Shown here: piece by piece, positions 61,182-64,000 of the stretch
Position numbering within the stretch: the first letter of the stretch is position 1
Layout of the letters: each line of letters starts with the position of its first letter
Assembly: GCA_020072815.1 (NCBI GenBank)
Contig: JAIQGE010000010.1
Span: 86,093-150,092 of the forward strand
Length of the DNA: 64,000 bases
Direction: 5' to 3'
From: Terriglobia bacterium
GTDB taxonomy: Bacteria; Acidobacteriota; Terriglobia; Terriglobales; Acidobacteriaceae
Translations under genes and position numbers: made by a program
Notes under the pieces: model-generated
Databases searched by the model: none
Told to the model about the DNA's origin: nothing
What the model saw: the letters and a program-made list of their open reading frames with translations, nothing else

Positions 61182-63815
61182 ATGAGTCTTACAAGAATCT
61201 TCCGGACAAAAAGCACAGTCCCCCGTTTTGTGGGCGTGCTGCTACTCAGTCTACTGGCCATTTCGGCCACTGCGTTTGGCCAGCTGCCAATTCCAGCTTC
61301 ATCACAGTTTGACATCACCGGCTTCCTTCAAGAGGCAACTGTGACCAGTCCGGGCGACGCCCACTCCGGCGGTACGCTCAAGATCAACGGTCACACGGTG
61401 ACCGTGCCCAGGGAAACCATCGTTATCCTGCCCGCCAACGCGCTTACCTGGCAGGAACTGTTCGCCAACGCGCCGGCGCCGTACACCGGAGTTGCCACCG
61501 GCATGGCGCTGGCCGACGTTCCGGCCCCTCTCACCACTTACGAGTTCGAAGTGATCGGCAACCGGGTAGGTGACACCTACATCGCCGGGCTGATCTTTAT
61601 GTCCCAGCAGGCCCTGAACTCTGGCGCGGGGTTCATCAACTTCATTAACTACGCCACCGGCGAGATGCGTGTAGGCGGTCAAATTGTGGTGGACGGACTG
61701 GGGAACCCCGTTCTGAGCGGCACGAACCCGGGCACCCGCGTGCGACTCAACGATCCTGTGGGCCGATATGGCCGGGTCATGAGCCCCGACGTGCGCTTTA
61801 CCGTGGACCCGGACAACCCGACGATCATGGGCGCAACCGGCTACCCCATGTGCTTACCGCGCACTGCTCCGGTGGGCGGGGTTACTACCGATGTCCTGTG
61901 TCCCGAGGGGAACCGGCCTATAACCGTGGCGGCATCGCCAACATCGCCCGCGGTTTATTCAACCAACTTCACCACGAACAACCTGACGAACCCGGGTTTC
62001 CCGGCGTTTCCCGGGGTGTTCCCGGACTCGACCAAGCAGGCGCCCTTTGAGGTTGGCGACTGGATCACCTTCGCGGGAACTCTGGTCACGGACAATGCAA
62101 ACCCGACGACGGGCCCGTACCCGGGAACCGCTAACACCTATATTTCCGCCCACACCATCGTCAACAACGTGGCGATCTATACATTCCCGAGCAGCAATCC
62201 GGCCTACGTGATGACAGAAGTCACCCTCATCGGCACTGGAGGATTGACCGTCCTCGGCGCCGGCGAAGCGGTAATCCGCACGCGGTTCGAGGGCATGACC
62301 ACCGACGTTGATCCGAGCGGAGCGGCCCAGAGGAAGATCCACCTGTACGGCATTGATCTGACCTCCGCCGGCGTCACCAGCGATCGTGACTGGGGAACCA
62401 TTGGCGTTGATCCGGGCCCGCCCATCGGAGCAGTCAAAGGCCGCTGGCGCTTCCGTCCGCCTTGCTTGCCGTTTGGATCAGTTCCCGCCAAACCGGACAA
62501 AGATTGCGTGATGAACCAGTCCGGCACCTTCCTGCCGCCCACGCGCGAGATGCGGTCGGTGATCGAAGGGCTGCAGTCGCAAGATCCAGCCAACCCCGGG
62601 GCCATAGCTACCGCCAACGGGCTTTTCTACGGGCAATACCACGCCCCCATCATGTTGTACATCTTCCCGGAGAACGTCCCGGGCGCGCCGATCGTGGAAA
62701 ATAACTTCAACTCCATCCCCTTCCTGGCCTGTGGCGGGTATACCTCGTCAGGGATACCGGGAGGAGCAGGCACTTTGGTGGGGATCCTTAATCCCTGGCC
62801 CAGCAACATAACTCCGAACACATCGAATTGCGTCGGGCTGGTCGTTGCGCCCAGCAATGTGGTTGCCACCGCTACCCCAAGCTCGGTGATCTCCGGGACG
62901 GGGACGCTGGTGACGCTCAGCGCCACTGCCGCCGGAACGCTTCCGTTGAGTTTCGCCTGGACGCAGGCTCCCACGGACGTTCCCCAGGTGGTCCTCACCA
63001 ATCCTAATACCGCCACAGCGACCTTCACCACGCCGGTGGTTGCAGCCAACACGACGCTTCACTTCACTGTCACGGTGACCAACAGCGCCGGGTCTGCTTC
63101 CGGAGTCACCAGTGTCTCAGTCGCGGTGGACATACCCATCGTCAACCATGTCCCGCCCCAGACGGTGTTTTCAGGGACGCCGGTGACGATGATCATCACT
63201 GGAACTGATCCTGCCGGGCTGCCGCTCACCTTCGCGGTGACTCAGACCGCAGGACCGGCGCCAAATCCGCCCGGACTCGTGCTCACGCAAAACCCGCCGA
63301 GCGGCGCGACTCTCAACTTCACCTATACGCTCCCGATAGGAGCGCCAGCCGCCACGCTGAACTTCTCGATCGTGGCGACCAACACCGCCGGTGCGTCGTC
63401 AGCGCCGGAGTTCACTTCGGTCACCGTCAACCCGCTCCCGGATAGTCTCTCCATCACGAACGCGGAGTACCGGACCGGCAAACAGCGGTTGATCATCAAC
63501 GTCACCGATGCTACCGACAACCCGGCCATCAACGTCTTCCTGCAGCCGTACCGGTGCGAAGCTAATGCTCCGCCCTGTGCATTGAACCCGGCGACGGGCT
63601 TCTGGATGTATAACCCTGACCCGGCAGCAGGTGGTGTCGGAAACGTCTTCACCTACGCACCCGGTGGACTCTACACCATTGATGTAACTGGAGCGCCGAG
63701 GCCGGCCTGCAATCTGGGCGGCGCCTACGCTACTCCATGCGGTAACGCGTCCGTCAAGGTCACTTCCTCGCAAGGTGGGACGGCGACTTCCGTGCTCACC
63801 AAGATCCGGCAGTAA
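61182..63815 (+). CDS. Large secreted beta-rich protein, paralogue 2
   Basis: 877 residues from ATG 61182, with AGGAGAAG upstream. Signal peptide (RFVGVLLLSLLAISATAFG). Matches paralogue 1 along about 550 residues: APFEVGDWITFAGTL, GPPIGAVKGRWRFRPP, GLFYGQYHAPIMLYIFPENV, IVENNFNSIPFL. Residues about 580-770 form two Ig/PKD-like domains (ATPSSVISGTGTLVTLSATA and VPPQTVFSGTPVTMIITGTD). The C-terminus (SLSITNAEYRTGKQRLIINVTDAT) resembles the end of paralogue 1 (VTITAATYRTSKARLDVNAT). Function unknown. Confidence 0.72.
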   Translation: MSLTRIFRTKSTVPRFVGVLLLSLLAISATAFGQLPIPASSQFDITGFLQEATVTSPGDAHSGGTLKINGHTVTVPRETIVILPANALTWQELFANAPAPYTGVATGMALADVPAPLTTYEFEVIGNRVGDTYIAGLIFMSQQALNSGAGFINFINYATGEMRVGGQIVVDGLGNPVLSGTNPGTRVRLNDPVGRYGRVMSPDVRFTVDPDNPTIMGATGYPMCLPRTAPVGGVTTDVLCPEGNRPITVAASPTSPAVYSTNFTTNNLTNPGFPAFPGVFPDSTKQAPFEVGDWITFAGTLVTDNANPTTGPYPGTANTYISAHTIVNNVAIYTFPSSNPAYVMTEVTLIGTGGLTVLGAGEAVIRTRFEGMTTDVDPSGAAQRKIHLYGIDLTSAGVTSDRDWGTIGVDPGPPIGAVKGRWRFRPPCLPFGSVPAKPDKDCVMNQSGTFLPPTREMRSVIEGLQSQDPANPGAIATANGLFYGQYHAPIMLYIFPENVPGAPIVENNFNSIPFLACGGYTSSGIPGGAGTLVGILNPWPSNITPNTSNCVGLVVAPSNVVATATPSSVISGTGTLVTLSATAAGTLPLSFAWTQAPTDVPQVVLTNPNTATATFTTPVVAANTTLHFTVTVTNSAGSASGVTSVSVAVDIPIVNHVPPQTVFSGTPVTMIITGTDPAGLPLTFAVTQTAGPAPNPPGLVLTQNPPSGATLNFTYTLPIGAPAATLNFSIVATNTAGASSAPEFTSVTVNPLPDSLSITNAEYRTGKQRLIINVTDATDNPAINVFLQPYRCEANAPPCALNPATGFWMYNPDPAAGGVGNVFTYAPGGLYTIDVTGAPRPACNLGGAYATPCGNASVKVTSSQGGTATSVLTKIRQ

Positions 63816-63826
63816 GACAGCCCCCG

Positions 63827-64000
63827 GTGGTCGACTACGTCCTGGGGTTCGCGCAGACCCGGGGATTCGTGGAGCGCATCCAGGACTTCCTGCGGTTCAC
63901 GCTTCCCCTGTACGTGCAGGAGGGCAAGGCGTATCTGACCATCGCCGTGGGGTGCACCGGTGGGCGGCACCGGTCGGTGGTCCTGGCGGAGGAGATGGCG
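63827..64000 (+). pseudogene. rapZ: RapZ C-terminal fragment at the right edge
   Basis: The 58 codons from GTG 63827 to the edge give VVDYVLGFAQTRGFVERIQD and then FTLPLYVQEGKAYLTIAVGC, TGGRHRSVVLAEE. This is the diagnostic C-terminal part of RapZ/YvcJ, the P-loop RNase adaptor/nucleotide-binding protein. The upstream 200 residues, including the P-loop, are missing: 12 bases left of it the 877-residue gene ends, and the RapZ frame is out of frame there. GC content and codon use (almost all third positions G/C) are higher than in neighbours. It is either a broken gene after recombination or a chimeric contig junction. Confidence 0.8.

Noticed and set aside
1..64000. CRISPR array
   Set aside because: No regularly spaced repeat-spacer pattern was found; repeats seen are pairs or degenerate.

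Overview
The window reads as an Acidobacteriota chromosome segment (Terriglobia-like; about 60% GC by eye). The main taxonomic pointer is the acidobacterial-type duplicated permease with its N-terminal prefix domain (14071-16863). The many Tat-secreted and periplasmic proteins and the DUF433/DUF5615 pair fit but are not diagnostic. No rRNA marker is present, so the placement is inference.

Region 1 (1 to about 13.9 kb) is a foreign, virus-like block of about 22 mostly unrecognised genes. Many are tightly coupled (five consecutive ATGA overlaps between 12287 and 8798). They encode very basic (K/R)NP-rich proteins, small coiled-coil and KOW-like proteins, an HNH nuclease, a membrane-anchored transglutaminase-like protein and a family of proline-rich proteins with a single C-terminal membrane segment. 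One all-beta protein (1663-2400) has a consensus ribosome binding site and a downstream hairpin, as a major capsid protein would. No terminase, portal, tail or integrase gene is visible. My best reading is the structural half of a tailless, membrane-containing phage or prophage cut by the left window edge; this is inference.

Region 2 (14-23.8 kb) is housekeeping: duplicated permease, truB, rhomboid protease, a secreted LamG-like protein, a four-gene pterin operon (two PTPS paralogues, folE, SDR) that could make tetrahydrobiopterin, a glycosyltransferase and a thioredoxin-like lipoprotein.

Region 3 (23.8-33.1 kb) is a compact leftward operon of ECF sigma factor, zinc-finger/FecR-type membrane protein and two ABC-2 exporter pairs. 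It is preceded by a large secreted protein that is a paralogue of the FecR protein's periplasmic half and ends in a type IV pilin-like domain.

Region 4 (33.3-42.7 kb) has a benzoate-CoA-ligase-family enzyme, an aminotransferase, a toroid-like secreted protein, the three-subunit proton-translocating transhydrogenase (pntA1-pntA2-pntB), a DUF433/DUF5615 toxin-antitoxin-like pair and small proteins.

Region 5 (43.3-51.3 kb) starts with tRNA-Leu(UAA). About 7.9 kb later a degenerate copy of that tRNA's 3' end plus about 105 bp of trailing sequence recurs. Between the copies lies a leftward copper/redox cluster (AraC regulator, multicopper oxidase, SCO, secreted protein, Tat solute-binding protein, redoxin), possibly an old tRNA-associated island.

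Region 6 (51.5-64 kb) holds a REC protein, a CHASE-PAS histidine kinase divergent from a NarL-type regulator, a large di-haem peroxidase/MauG-family protein, and two giant divergent paralogous secreted proteins separated by an intergenic region with a perfect CRP-type palindrome. The last 185 bases encode an N-terminally missing RapZ fragment with a different composition, a possible assembly or recombination junction.
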